A DNA stretch of 22,064 nucleotides from Flammula alnicola (Eukaryota; Basidiomycota; Agaricomycetes; Agaricales; Strophariaceae). Positions within the stretch are counted from its first letter, which is position 1. Each line of letters begins with the position of its first letter. This document shows positions 9,635-19,966 of the stretch, piece by piece. The stretch spans positions 1-22,064 of the forward strand of contig JADNRV010000613.1 in NCBI GenBank assembly GCA_015499995.1, written 5' to 3'. The notes beneath the pieces are model-generated. The model was not told the DNA's origin. It saw only the letters and a list, made by a program, of their open reading frames with translations, and made no database searches. The position numbers and the translations under genes were made by a program.

Positions 9635-9745
9635 TGCTGTGGGTGACTCACTATCATTGTTTTAATTGGTGGACAAACCAAACAAGTGGAAATCCTTAAT
9701 ATTAGAAGGTGAGACTGATAATCCCTTATTCTTGCATCGCGCCCA
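9635..9745. promoter_or_regulatory. 111-bp divergent promoter with TGACTCA and CCAAT
   Basis: This short gap separates the ATGs of the F-box-like gene (minus) and the SDR gene (plus). It contains a perfect TGACTCA (9644-9650), the core bound by Gcn4/AP-1-type bZIP factors, and ATTGG (CCAAT on the minus strand, 9665-9669). Both genes could be co-regulated; no clear TATA box is seen. Confidence 0.4.
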
Positions 9746-11437
9746 ATGACACTGTCCTACAGCTTAGATACCATTGACGGATGTCATGCATTCCTTGCTA
9801 ATGAGCCCCCTCCTATCATTGCAAGTCAAGTTCTACGAGACCAGCAACTCTGCAGAGATGGCGGCGTGCCCTCCATTCTTGTGCACTGTCTACCCAAACA
9901 TACAGATCATATTGCGCGAGCCATCAGCGGAAACAATATTCCTCAAGCAGTCGCTCGGATGCGCTTGGCCAGTATCGCTTCTGTCATCAAATCATACCTG
10001 GCCACGATATCCCCATCGTCTTCTTCCCCAGACGACATTCCTAATCATATGGTTCCTACCGATGATGATTTCAACGCGACTTTGAAAGTCCTCCGCTACT
10101 TGCAGTTACCCCAGGTGGGGATTTGTCCTTATCCGACTACCCCACTTGAGACTGTCGTTGAAAGCGTGAAATCCCAATTGTCCCGCGGGGCCGATCTCCG
10201 TGATGCCATCAATCAGCAACATAACAAGCGGAGAAGACATTGTTATGTGTGTCGTTTCATCATCACTTCGCCTCACTTACTTTATCCCTCTTTATGCGCC
10301 CCATGTGGTGAATTCAACATCTCCTCTTCTTCCCTCTCCCTTCCATCGAACCTTAACCTCGTCGGAAAAACTGCCTTGATAACTGGCGGACGAACCAATC
10401 TTGGTTATCACACGGCTCTGAGATTGCTGCGCTGTGGTGCGGCGGTGGTAGTTTCAACGCGATACCCAATGGACGCAGAAGCACGGTATCTGGATGAACA
10501 TGATTCCCAGGATTGGAAAGAACGACTCAAGATCATTGGCGCGGATTTCCGGACAGCAAAAGATGTTTTTGCTCTCATCAATGCCGTTCTTACTTGTTTG
10601 AAGGATTGGAGCTTTAATAACAATGCAAAATTGGACATCTTGGTCAACAATGCCGCTCAAACTTTAACTGATGCAGTGGGAAAAGAAGGCGAGGACATTC
10701 AACGAGAAATGCATCTGGGTAGTGTTTCGAAAGGGACTTTCCTTTTGGATGCTGGCTATGCGCCGCGAGTTAGAGGTGGTGTGAATGACTATCAATATCA
10801 ACTCAGATCCGCCTCACCGACATCATCCTCGCAGTCATCCGACAAGAATTTTGGGCTGGACGCAAACGCACTCGCCGCCTCCAAAGACATGAAGTCCTCA
10901 TGGGTGCAGCATATATCAGAAATTCCGTATGAAGACGTCATCTCGGCGCACAGCGTTAACGCCTTCGTTCCTTTCATCCTTGTTCGAGAACTGTTACCGT
11001 ATATATCTACTCCTCTTCCATCATCGTCCGAAAGCCCGGTTCCTCCAGACGCAACGGACCCCAAACCTTCTGGTTATATTGTCAATGTTTCCTCTCGCGA
11101 AGGACTATTCGAGAATACTCCTGGCCACTCAGCAAAGGGAGGGCACCATGTCCACACAAACATGTCCAAGGCTGCGCTTAACATGCTCACTGAGACCCAG
11201 GCGGAGTCTGTATGGCGGAACGGCCGTGTTGCAATGAACACGGTGGATCCAGGATATATGAGTGCCGATCCGATGTATATGGAAATGCTTGGGAGGTTGG
11301 AAGAAATTTGCCCTCTCGGGTGGGAGGATGGCGCGGGTAGAGTGCTTTGGCCTGTAGCTAAAGGCGAACAAGGGCATACCATCCGTGGCCGCTTTTTGAA
11401 GCACTTTCAAGTCGATATGCATGCTACACGAGGCTGA
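9746..11437 (+). CDS. SDR-type oxidoreductase with N-terminal helical region and CxxC-x14-CxxC module
   Basis: Single uninterrupted 563-codon frame. Residues 1-160: no recognised domain. Residues 166-187: C166-V-C169 style pair and C184/C187, a likely metal-binding knuckle directly before the SDR fold. SDR domain about 205-555: KTALITGGRTNLG (T213, G214, G220) binds NAD(P); NNAA at 301-304; INVSS-like strand VNVSS (446-450). At the catalytic site the usual YxxxK reads T471-N-M-S-K475, so the active-site Tyr is replaced by Thr while Lys is kept. The following AALNMLT helix and MNTVDPGYM are well conserved. I recall bacterial and fungal relatives with this same architecture and HTNMxKAALNM motif, so it is probably a family trait rather than damage. 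The substrate is unknown. The absence of introns is notable beside 6-19 exon neighbours. Confidence 0.9.
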   Translation: MTLSYSLDTIDGCHAFLANEPPPIIASQVLRDQQLCRDGGVPSILVHCLPKHTDHIARAISGNNIPQAVARMRLASIASVIKSYLATISPSSSSPDDIPNHMVPTDDDFNATLKVLRYLQLPQVGICPYPTTPLETVVESVKSQLSRGADLRDAINQQHNKRRRHCYVCRFIITSPHLLYPSLCAPCGEFNISSSSLSLPSNLNLVGKTALITGGRTNLGYHTALRLLRCGAAVVVSTRYPMDAEARYLDEHDSQDWKERLKIIGADFRTAKDVFALINAVLTCLKDWSFNNNAKLDILVNNAAQTLTDAVGKEGEDIQREMHLGSVSKGTFLLDAGYAPRVRGGVNDYQYQLRSASPTSSSQSSDKNFGLDANALAASKDMKSSWVQHISEIPYEDVISAHSVNAFVPFILVRELLPYISTPLPSSSESPVPPDATDPKPSGYIVNVSSREGLFENTPGHSAKGGHHVHTNMSKAALNMLTETQAESVWRNGRVAMNTVDPGYMSADPMYMEMLGRLEEICPLGWEDGAGRVLWPVAKGEQGHTIRGRFLKHFQVDMHATRG

Positions 11438-12139
11438 TATCGACCCTTAAAATTGAAGCTATTAGGTTAGTTTTCGAAGGTCCTTATTTCGTCGGCTTGA
11501 GCTCCGTTCCTTATTTCTTGCTTTGCCCTTTTAGGATGCTCATCTACCTCGAGCTACAAACCAAAAAATCTTATAATCGTATCAAATGACAAGCAAGACC
11601 TCGGGGCACTCCAAAATTGAATCCCTTCCTTAACAAAGGACTTGGGCCGTGTGCCGGAGAGCCAGTCAAGGCATGATCATGGCTTCAATACGAGACGCAT
11701 TTGTATCCGATATTCTTCTATCAGTTCTTTTCTTTTACGCATTGTCAATGAAGCTTTCTGTGTGCCAAGAATTCTCTGCGGAGGGAACGCAGGAGTTTCT
11801 CAAGGATTCCCCGTTCTAGGGTCAGCGAACCCATTTCTATCCACATAATCGACTGCTCCACCTAACGGATAGTGTGGTGTAAAGTGTAAGCGTCTTTCAT
11901 TGTTGAAATCGGCATCCTCTTTGTCTTTCTAAGAAACCCAATCGATAACTGGCAACGAAATTTCCACACAGCCATGACGTCCGCGCTTATCCACTGGCAG
12001 TCAAGCTTCTCAATCTCCCCAAAATGATTCCCTCTTGGAGTTCTGTGATGACGCTTATCCTTGTATTACCGCAGCCTCGATCCACAGCCAGACCATCCTT
12101 GAATTTTCCTTCACAGTATATGAAGCGCTAGGTTAACCA
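11438..12139. other. Intergenic, SDR 3' flank and secreted-protein 5' flank
   Basis: No recognised gene; the plus frame 11642-11848 has no motif. The last part should be the promoter of the secreted-protein gene: a weak TATA-like TATATGAA lies at 12117-12124, about 80 bases before its ATG, followed by the palindrome GGTTAACC (12131-12138) immediately before the C run. Confidence 0.5.
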
Positions 12140-12143
12140 CCCC

Positions 12144-12174
<31 letters not shown>

Positions 12175-12190
12175 AAAAAAAAAAAAAAAA
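12140..12190 (+). repeat. C25 directly followed by A26
   Basis: An uninterrupted run of 25 C (12140-12164) passes without any other base into 26 A (12165-12190). It ends nine bases before the ATG of the next gene, so it lies in its leader or core promoter. Poly(dA:dT) tracts exclude nucleosomes, and poly(dC) can form i-motif/G-quadruplex structures. Equally, exact run lengths like these are prone to assembly artefact. Confidence 0.95.
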
Positions 12191-12199
12191 TCGACCACG

Positions 12200-12799
12200 A
12201 TGGTGCTCTTCCATAGTGTCCTGTTATTGCTCTTCTTCGCCCGTGCCATCATCTCAGCAACTCCCACTATCAACGCGCCTTCCAATGGAACTGTCATCAA
12301 ACCAGGAGCCACCTTCGACTTTTCCTACCAATCGATAGCAGATTACGGAACTTCAAGTTACAACTACACCGTTTGGCTGTTTACGTCTCCTCCATCAGAG
12401 TTTGTACCTCTGAATAACTATGCAGCGGGATATTACTTTGGCCGCTATTCTCAACCTAACTATCCAGGTATGTCGTAGTATTATCCCAGCAAACCAAGCC
12501 GTGCTGAACAACGATTTCCAGGCAATCCCAATCCTCCAAATCCTCCGCCGAAACAACCGACCATGCCGAACTTCGCAACCCTTGAGAAAGGGTTTGGCTC
12601 CGGCGCTCAAGCACACAACGCCACTTTCTATCTCACAGTGCTGGAAGAATATGGGACAGGCTCTGTAGGTATCTTTCTCTTTTTCGAAGGCGCATTGGAA
12701 GTTCACTTAAGTTGGCAGGGATCTCTGGGGTACCGAATCAGTCTTGTTTTCAATCGCGTCCTCTATAATGTCACTCGGGTGGTCAAATACGATACCTAG
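12200..12799 (+). CDS. Small secreted protein (signal peptide, basidiomycete-type)
   Basis: Three exons, 12200-12467, 12522-12664 and 12719-12799 (TAG), giving 163 residues. Introns are 54 nt each with gtatgt/ttccag and gtaggt/ggcag ends and all phases agree. Residues 1-20 are a signal peptide (hydrophobic LLLLFFARAIISA). The mature part has a beta-sandwich-like start (TINAPSNGTVIKPGATFDFSY), several N-glycosylation sequons (for example NYT, NAT, NVT), a Pro-rich turn GNPNPPNPPP, then FATLEKGFGSG and TFYLTVLEEYG. I recall many uncharacterised secreted proteins of mushrooms with the same order of motifs; no enzymatic role is known to me. The Cys that I expect near the end of relatives is absent here. 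The ATG is preceded by ACC at -4 to -2-type context and by the C25/A26 tract. It is convergent with the peptidase gene, 241 bp apart. Confidence 0.72.
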
Positions 12800-13040
12800 A
12801 GATCTGGGTAGCACTCTTTGGACTGACGGTAAAGACACTTGATTCACGACGCTTTTATATAATCTTCCCTCCCCGGACCTGCAGCTTGGACAGTGATATT
12901 TTGGACCATAAAGCATGATGTATGTAGAGTTCCTGTAATTTCCGGATTTTCTTCAACATTTACATGTCTGCTATACCGTATCTCGATTATCTCCTGATAG
13001 TTGACCTCTTGTCCAAAGTCTACTCTTTCTCCAGGCAATT

Positions 13041-16000
13041 TTAGTTCTTGCCGACGAACTGATCGATAAACCTGAAGACTTCATAATGCCACTTGAGACT
13101 AAAAAATCTCGAGGTAAGTTCGGAAAATTTGGCGAGAGTGCAAAAGATAAACCTGTTTCCGTGATCCAGCACCCAATGGTTCTCGTCAGGGAATACAACG
13201 AGGCGACTCGAAATTCCGAGCCTGAGAACGCAAGAAAAAAATGAGGTTTAGACATATTATGTTTTATATGAAGGACTTGCTGTTGCAAGGCATGGAAGGC
13301 ACCAAGACTCTCCGTCTCCGGAAGGCGATAATCCTTACTGCCATGGATTAGCAGTTGAGGAGTAGACCATTTATGAACATAATTCGCTGGACTGTATCTG
13401 AAAAAGAGGATATGTTAGAATAGCCATTTATGTCGGAACTGATACAAGCTAGTACTTCTCCGAGAGTTTCTTGCTCTTAGGATCCCACGGCCTGCCTCCC
13501 CATTCGTGGTTGAACTTTAAGATGCTTTGAGACAGTTGTCAATGAAGCTAGCAGAGTATCACCTACGAAAAAGAGCTCGTCCGTGCTGTATCCATTGTAG
13601 CTCGAATCGAAAACCTGCTCTTGGATTCAACAGAAATTCATATATCGGAGGAGATAAAATTTACTCCGTCATGGCAGACTAAAGCCTGATAAAGATATTA
13701 GATTCTGGCGACATACTCGGGAGACATCGATTCTAACCTTAAAGTTGAAGCCGAACTCTGGATGGCCTTGTATCCAGCTGCGAAGGATATGTCAGAATGA
13801 CTCTTTAGCTCAAGTTCTTCATGAATATATGCGTACTTAATTGCGTAACCGCCCCAGCTGGCGCCGGCCGCTACTGCACGATCAGCATCGATCTATACAG
13901 AAAGCATAAACGAGGAGTATCAGGCAGGTACATCGAGACTTCCATACCTCTGGATATGTTTTTAAGGCATATTTCCAGCCGTTGATCATATCAGTAAATG
14001 GCTTGCCACCCCAGTCCTCAGCGATGGCATCGGTAAATTCTATAAAAGCCAAGACGCGCTATTTTTAAAACCTTATAGAGGGCGAAAATTTGGAGTGCGA
14101 ACCTTGTCCAAATGTCGTGCTTCCAGTTGGATTGATCATAACTACAAAGTATCCTTGTTGGGCAAAGACTGGGATTGGCGGTGAATATCAGTATCATTAA
14201 AACGGTTCATGGCGTGAGCAGGATATGAATTACTGTTTGGGTTCCATCGGGTCGACCATTGGTCCTCCCAAGCACCTTGTGGACCTAGGAGAGAAAAACA
14301 AGGAATGTTAAAATTCGAGCAGAACGGACTGGATTGCATGCAAAATCGACGAACCTCCATGAATGAGCAAAATGGCAGGCCATTTCTTCTTATCACCCGT
14401 TTTCCACCCCTTAGGCTTCAAAGCCCATCCCTGCACATTTTTGTTGAGAGCGCCCTTGAACCAAAATTCCTCTCCATCACTGAGATCCTTGCCTTTCAAA
14501 TCCGCCTCCGAGAAATGAGTGATTTGCTCGATCTTGGCATTCTGCGCAGCGGTAGCGTTTCCGGCCAAAATGGCTTCTTCGATAGCCTTGAGGTTGCGAA
14601 CAACAAAGACGTCGTTCGGAGAGATGAAGGAAGACTGAGTGAAGAGGATTTTTCCACCTGGCAATATCTGAAGACCAGAAGCAGCTTTGCTGTGAGTGAT
14701 GGCGACGGGGATGGAAAACTTTGATTCGAGTTTCGGATGGGTAATTGAATGTGAAGGCGAGGGTGGAACCGGAAGGGCAAAAACCTTGACTTTTGCCTCG
14801 TCACCGGCGGTAAGATAAAGGAAACTGTCATCTTTGGAGAACTAGATATTGAAAAATCAGAAGGTATGCCACTATGAGAGATGAGACAACAGACAGCCAA
14901 TGCATCCGGAGAACGATCCCAAGATTGCGTTATTGTAAATCGCACATGTTTTTCAAGATCGTAAATGACAATTTTGGCGCTAGTAACGATGTAAGTGTTT
15001 GGCCGTCGTTTGCTTGGAAGAACATACCGGTCAGCCTCGTAGCCATCGTCATCTAGCTCGAGCCAGGCGACCTTTGTACCCTGTGTATTAAATACTGGGC
15101 TATGTGTGGCACCCTGCTTCCCTGATGTCAACTCGATGGGCGCCTCATTGGCTTTGATAGGAACGATATAAACCTAAGATGGATGTTGAACGGTAGAAAG
15201 CAAGACGGACAAAAAATCACAGACATTCTGCTTAGTGTGCCAGGCCTCTGGAAGGACTGGATCCTTTGTGGTGTATACGATGTGGGTTGCCGACGCGTCG
15301 AAATCGTCTGTTCCGCCGAAGGGCTCGACAGGGGAATACTAGGCGGGGGTCAGTCGGATAAACACTCGAATATAATATGGAATATACGTGTTTAGTTCCT
15401 TGCAAAGGACTCTTGAAATCATCGTTCGATTTCCATTGTCCGTCTTGTCCTCGCGTGAGCTGGACGCTGAATAACTGGGCTCCCTTTTGGCCCGTCCATG
15501 TATCCCAGTGGCGTTCATAAGTCTCGTCATAAACGAGAGCAGTATTTCCTCGCTCTTCCCACTGTTTGTCTTGCTCTGCCACGGTGCTCAAGTTTCCGTC
15601 GGGGTATACGTAGGCTGAAAATACAAGGTTGCCAGTGTCTGGGTTGTAGCGGAAGTTTGATGCGGTCTTGCTTGGAATGGTAGCGATGAGGCCCTGCGAC
15701 GTGTAAGACGTCGAATCCTCGTCGGACTCTCCACTAAGGTTATCTAACGCGACATCGAACGCGTAGATTTCTGAGTTCTCGTCTCCTTCAACCACCTGTG
15801 CAAACGTGTTCTGGGAGATCCAGAAGCTTTCTCCACTCTTCTCCAGCTAGGGTAAAGTTAGATCGAAATCAGAGAACTACTATGAGAAATGACGAACCGG
15901 GATCTGGACGGCCTTTCCATCGGATCCGAGGGATACAACAAACACTGACTTCTTGTTCCTGCGAATGGCCAATCAGATCGTAACCAGTACATGTGCGGAA

Positions 16001-16240
16001 TACCTTAAGCAATATAAGCTGACTTTTTGTCCTCGAAGGAGAACTTGCTAAAAGATACTAAAGCAAGGTTGCCGGCAGCATTAGCAACTGCAGTCCCAGG
16101 TCGTCCGAGTTCGATCTGGCGGGCCACTAGTTCAGGGTGGGGAGTTTCAATGATGTCTGGTTGGACAATCTTACCAGGTCCTTAGGGGCGAAGATATCTG
16201 CGCCTTCTTTGAAGGCGAACTGTGTAGCTGGTTTCGCCAT
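13041..16240 (-). CDS. S9-family serine peptidase (dipeptidyl-peptidase V-like), 19 exons
   Basis: Prolyl-oligopeptidase superfamily enzyme expected to cleave N-terminal dipeptides. Exons (minus): 16240-16175, 16115-16024, 15958-15898, 15846-15388, 15338-15225, 15173-15028, 14979-14895, 14841-14355, 14284-14234, 14168-14103, 14039-13948, 13892-13837, 13777-13738, 13685-13665, 13614-13567, 13514-13456, 13397-13281, 13221-13153, 13098-13041. They total 2187 nt, 728 residues, with every phase matching and no internal stop. Residues 1 to about 490 form the beta-propeller; about 495-728 the hydrolase. The catalytic triad is Ser585 in GASWGG (13857-13859), Asp670 in GSKDYRLP (13331-13333) and His702 in DENHW (13176-13178). 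HGGPQG begins the hydrolase core. The start MAKPATQF matches cytosolic-type relatives; an in-frame ATG at 16318 would add 26 residues with a weak hydrophobic start. Intron 17 (13280-13222) is GC-AG. Confidence 0.94.
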
Positions 16241-16671
16241 GATGCTGGTAGAGGATGGCAGAGGGGCCTGAAACTGTACTTGGGTCGAAAGGCCCAAGAA
16301 AGCGAATGGGAACCTCATGTGGACGAGTCACGGCAGAAGGAACCGGAACCTTGAACTTTAACCAGTATAGCGCAGCGTGGTAGAACGAGAAGTTGGCGGA
16401 TGGAAACGAATTGCCGGGTATTCTTGTTCTACCGTAATATGAACAAGAGCAAGGAACTCAAAAGACGTGGGGAGTTGATGAGTTTCGCGTGAACGCGTGA
16501 ACGGGTCTCGACGCCATACGATCACTTGGGCACGTAATCGGGACATGTTTCACACCTGAAGTCAAGTAACACAAGGTGTGAAGCAAAAGGCATGAGCACG
16601 ACGCTCAGAATAGATACAGCGATGAAGGTATGGTATACAGAGATAAGGTCATCTACAAAAATAAGCCTCTA
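16241..16671. other. Intergenic: peptidase 5' flank and MRT4 3' flank
   Basis: Both neighbours are on the minus strand, so this holds the promoter of the peptidase gene. An upstream in-frame ATG (16318) has 26 codons before the chosen start, so translation could begin there. No TATA box or other gene recognised. Confidence 0.5.
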
Positions 16672-17653
16672 TCATTCATTCATCAAGGCCTCGTCCTCCT
16701 CCTCAGATGCATTTTCGGCCTTCTCTTCTGCTGAAAGACCAGCACCCTCGATCTGAGTAACCTCTCCTATCGTGGAATCCCACCTGGCAAGCAATCCCAC
16801 CCGGAAGGTAACCATTTTAAAGCCCATCAACTTCAAGAGTTGTGCCTGCTCGCTCGACAGAGTTTTACCCTTCTCACAAAGCTTATGAGGGGCAGTCAAC
16901 GTTGGAACACCTCGATTCATGGATGTCGTCAGTCCAAGTTTTCTTAGTTGAGGCTCTTCGTTGTGGGGGAAAGGTTCTGGTGGATCAGAATGGTGTCGCA
17001 GCACTGGTCCCACAGGTAGAATGATGGTGCGCGTGGCTTTGTTGCCTGCACGAGCAAAATCGGGTTGTTGGAAATGAGCGAACCATTCGATCACTTCTTG
17101 TGGTTCGGTATCCGTGAAAAATAAGCCGACTTGGCCTTTTATTTGCTGCGAGACACGAGGCGATTAATTAAATGCACGACAAGAGATTATAACGACGCAC
17201 TGTGGCCAGCTTAGACAGACCCAGCCGATGTTCTTCTGCAGCAGAAGTTCCCAGTGCCTTCGCCATAACAGCTCCTCGACCAAAAAATATCCTAGCAGAA
17301 CTACGAACAAGGTTTAGGCCAGAAAGGCGGAGGCATAGGAGAAAATATCTGGCCCACTCTTTCCATAGTTTGCGCACAGTTTTAAGATGTGAATTGCGCA
17401 TTGAGCCCACTTCAAACAGCCAGCAATACCGCCATTTTTCAGCATTGGCTTGGAGCTATACAAGGGTTTGTGAGGACGATGGAGTATAACAACGATCGGC
17501 ACAAACCTCGGACATCATGGCACTTTTGTGCTCCTTTGTCTTCTTGGAGACTTTTGTCAACGAAACTAAAAATCCCAAAAGTCGGCATTACGGCCCAAGG
17601 ATATATATCATCGTGGGCGACTGACCAAGTTTCGAGCGTTTTGACCTCGGCAT
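16672..17653 (-). CDS. MRT4: Ribosome assembly factor MRT4 (P0-like)
   Basis: Nucleolar paralogue of ribosomal stalk protein P0 that holds the P0 site during pre-60S assembly and is later exchanged for P0. Five exons: 17653-17626, 17565-17507, 17455-17358, 17300-17201, 17145-16672, giving 252 residues with consistent phases. Family marks: N-terminus MPRSKRSKLVSLTK, then SKKTKEHKS; AEKWRYCWLFEVGSMRN; LKTVRKLWKD; ARIFFGRGAVMAKALG; GQVGLFFTD; NEEPQLRKLGLTT; GVPTL; and LSSEQAQLLKLMG. An acidic tail (SEEEDEALMNE) ends the protein. The length is close to yeast and human Mrt4 (about 240). As expected for Mrt4, the P0 stalk C-terminus that recruits P1/P2 is absent. It is divergent from deoxyhypusine hydroxylase across 81 bp. 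Confidence 0.96.
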
Positions 17654-17734
17654 GGTGGATGAGAGGGAAAAGGGTAGGCTATAAAAATTAGAAGTCCGCC
17701 AGAAAATCATCTTCGACCCTTCTCGATCATATCC
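17654..17734. promoter_or_regulatory. 81-bp bidirectional promoter between MRT4 and DOHH
   Basis: Only 81 bases separate the two start codons. A TATA-like TATAAAAA lies on the plus strand at 17680-17687, 48 bases before the DOHH ATG and 27 before the MRT4 ATG. The compact spacing suggests co-expression of two translation-related genes. Confidence 0.5.
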
Positions 17735-18999
17735 ATGGCTGTCGTCTCCCCATCCGAGCTTCAAACTCTGGAAGACTGTCTCCTCAATAAAACCGGCGAT
17801 GTTGCATTACACACACGCTTCCGAGCCCTATTCACCTTGAAGGCCTTGAAATCCGAAGATGCGGTCAAAATCATCGGAAAAGGTTTAGCTAATGAACTTG
17901 CACACCGAGCACTGCTGATAACTTTCCATCCAGGCTTCAGTGATGAGTCTGCCTTGTTGAAGCACGAACTCGCATATTGCTTGGGTCAGATAAAAAAGGC
18001 ATCCGCACTGCCAGCTCTAGAATCTGTCCTAAGGAACACCTCCGAAGATCCTATGGTCCGGCATGAGGTGCGGATCTGCTTGTTGTTATCCCAATGTCCT
18101 TCGTACTCAATCTTTATCTGTGAACCAGGCCGCTGAGGCTATGGGAGCGATATCAGACCCATCTTCTGTTCCAATTCTCCAAGAGTTCCTTGTCGATCCC
18201 GAAAGGAGCGTCCGAGAAACCTGCGAAATTGCAGTGGCCAAGATTGAATGGGACAATTCCGAGGAAGGGAAAAAGCACCATGCAAGCCTCAGCGAGTCTA
18301 CAATTCCGTATGTAAACCCACCATTAACGTATGATGATATGCTAATTTATTTTATCTCTTGCAGTCTCTACACATCTGTTGATCCCGCGCCCCCTTCTTC
18401 CAATCTCCTGCTGGGCACGCTGAATCCAGACGATGTATCGGAAGCTGGCGTTGAGCGTCTGAGAAAAGAACTGATTGACCCGAATCTTTCCCTCTTCCAA
18501 CGATATCGCGCTATGTTCGCTCTTCGGAACATCGGCACTCCTGCAGCTGTTGACGCCCTAGCATCTGGATTCTCGGACGACAGCGCTCTCTTCAAGTAGG
18601 CTCGACTATTTTGATCCATTTTCTAGGCTGATGTGATGCTTTAAGGCATGAGATCGCTTTCATCTTTGGACAGCTTCTGTCTCCGCATTCTGTTCCCTCG
18701 CTGTTGAAAGTCCTCGAGAACACAAAAGAATCAGACATGGTCCGACACGAAGCAGCTGAAGCACTGGGTGGAATCGCCACGCCCGAAGTATTGCCTCACC
18801 TCCGCCAGTGGATGAACAAGGATGATGCCCCTAGGGTGGTCCGCGAGAGTTGTCAGATTGCAATTGATATGTGGGAGGTATGTCATCTAATTTAATCGCG
18901 CACCATCGGTATCTGATCCCTCCGTCCCAGCACGAAAATTCTGATGAATTCCAGTATGCGAATGGACTTGGAGGTGCTACGCCAGTCGCAGTAGTTTGA
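17735..18999 (+). CDS. LIA1: Deoxyhypusine hydroxylase (HEAT-repeat diiron enzyme)
   Basis: Catalyses the last step of hypusine formation on eIF5A: hydroxylation of deoxyhypusine, in the cytoplasm. Six exons: 17735-17882, 17934-18067, 18129-18307, 18365-18595, 18646-18877, 18931-18999, giving 330 residues, the usual length. All introns are GT-AG and all phases agree. The protein is two mirrored blocks of HEAT repeats; the four iron-binding His-Glu pairs are intact: H60-E61 (LLKHELAY), H93-E94 (VRHEAAEA), H232-E233 (FKHEIAF) and H265-E266 (VRHEAAEA). Each block shows the FSD(D/E)SAL(L/F)KHE signature. The C-terminus ATPVAVV is exonic. Nothing is missing. Called LIA1 after the fungal name; DOHH in animals. 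Confidence 0.97.
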
Positions 19000-19966
19000 G
19001 CTTTGCTTTCATTTCGAAGAGCCTAGTTCTAAGGACGATTTAGACGTTTGACAAGAAAATCCTGTATTCTAGTAAAGATGTAAGCCGTTATGCGACCTAA
19101 GTGCTTTCTGCTTAATTTATCACACTCTCGTCAAGTCCGCACTCGAAAAGGGAAATCTTTTGACTGGATCTAGCCCTGGCATGTCAACAGGGCGGATCGA
19201 AACCCAAATGCTGCGGCGATGTTGTCCCCGGTGGTACAAACCGACATGAACAGTAAGGACAATTAGCGGCGATACGCTGCCTGGGTGTATCTGTGAAGGA
19301 AAACAAGGTATATGAAAGATGAAGGTACAAAATGTATCCGTCCTCGATATCAGTCCTTGTAAAATCGCGGTAAGTTCGAGTTCTGCTGAACATGGATTAA
19401 CGGTCATTTTAACCTGAAATTCGAAGGCATGACAGGGTTACCATGTTGTAGTGGCCTAATATGTGCAGATAGGTATCGACCAGGGGAGTGTCCAAAGGAA
19501 GTTCCTGACAACAACCTTGTACTTGACCCAGGCATAATCCTGGTCCCGCCGATATGAAAATACTGATCAGAATCGAAGACAACAACATTTGCTTCTCTTT
19601 GGAATATTAGAATTTATACGATTGGCTAGCTATTGTACAAGAGAGGCAAAAATCATCCAAAAAATGAAAAACAACAGAATTAATGCGAGAGAAGAGATTG
19701 TGATTCGAAAGGAATTCAAAGAGAAGTTAACACGACATGGAAAGACTGCGATGAGTGGAGGAGGTCTCTGTGGGTAATACTATTCTTTTACGACGCCAAT
19801 ACATATCGGGCCTGTGCAGGTTGCAAGGGATGCTTCTACATATAGATGCTATGCGGTAGTGCGGTGTATGGAATTGGCTGGATTGTTGGTTTCTCTCGTC
19901 ATTACTGGGGTGATTGTTAGAAAGCAAAAGTGCAGAGCTGGAGAGAGTTCGAGTAAACACAGATGC
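19000..19966. other. Convergent intergenic region between DOHH and the VWFA gene
   Basis: About 970 bases between two converging 3' ends. Minus frames at 19120-19407 and 19184-19393 overlap; one contains CPYC and looks marginally protein-like, and a gtacc…ttcacag pair could splice it, but the product would end within a few codons. No family recognised. I see nothing firm here. Confidence 0.45.

Noticed and set aside
9746..10240. N-terminal 160 residues of the SDR as a separate upstream gene
   Set aside because: The frame is continuous with the Cys module and SDR domain, with no stop or better start, and relatives with long N-terminal regions are known to me.
12800..13040. Extra exons for the secreted protein or the peptidase in the gap between them
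   Set aside because: Both genes have complete stop-terminated models with matching phases; nothing in the 241 bp is needed.
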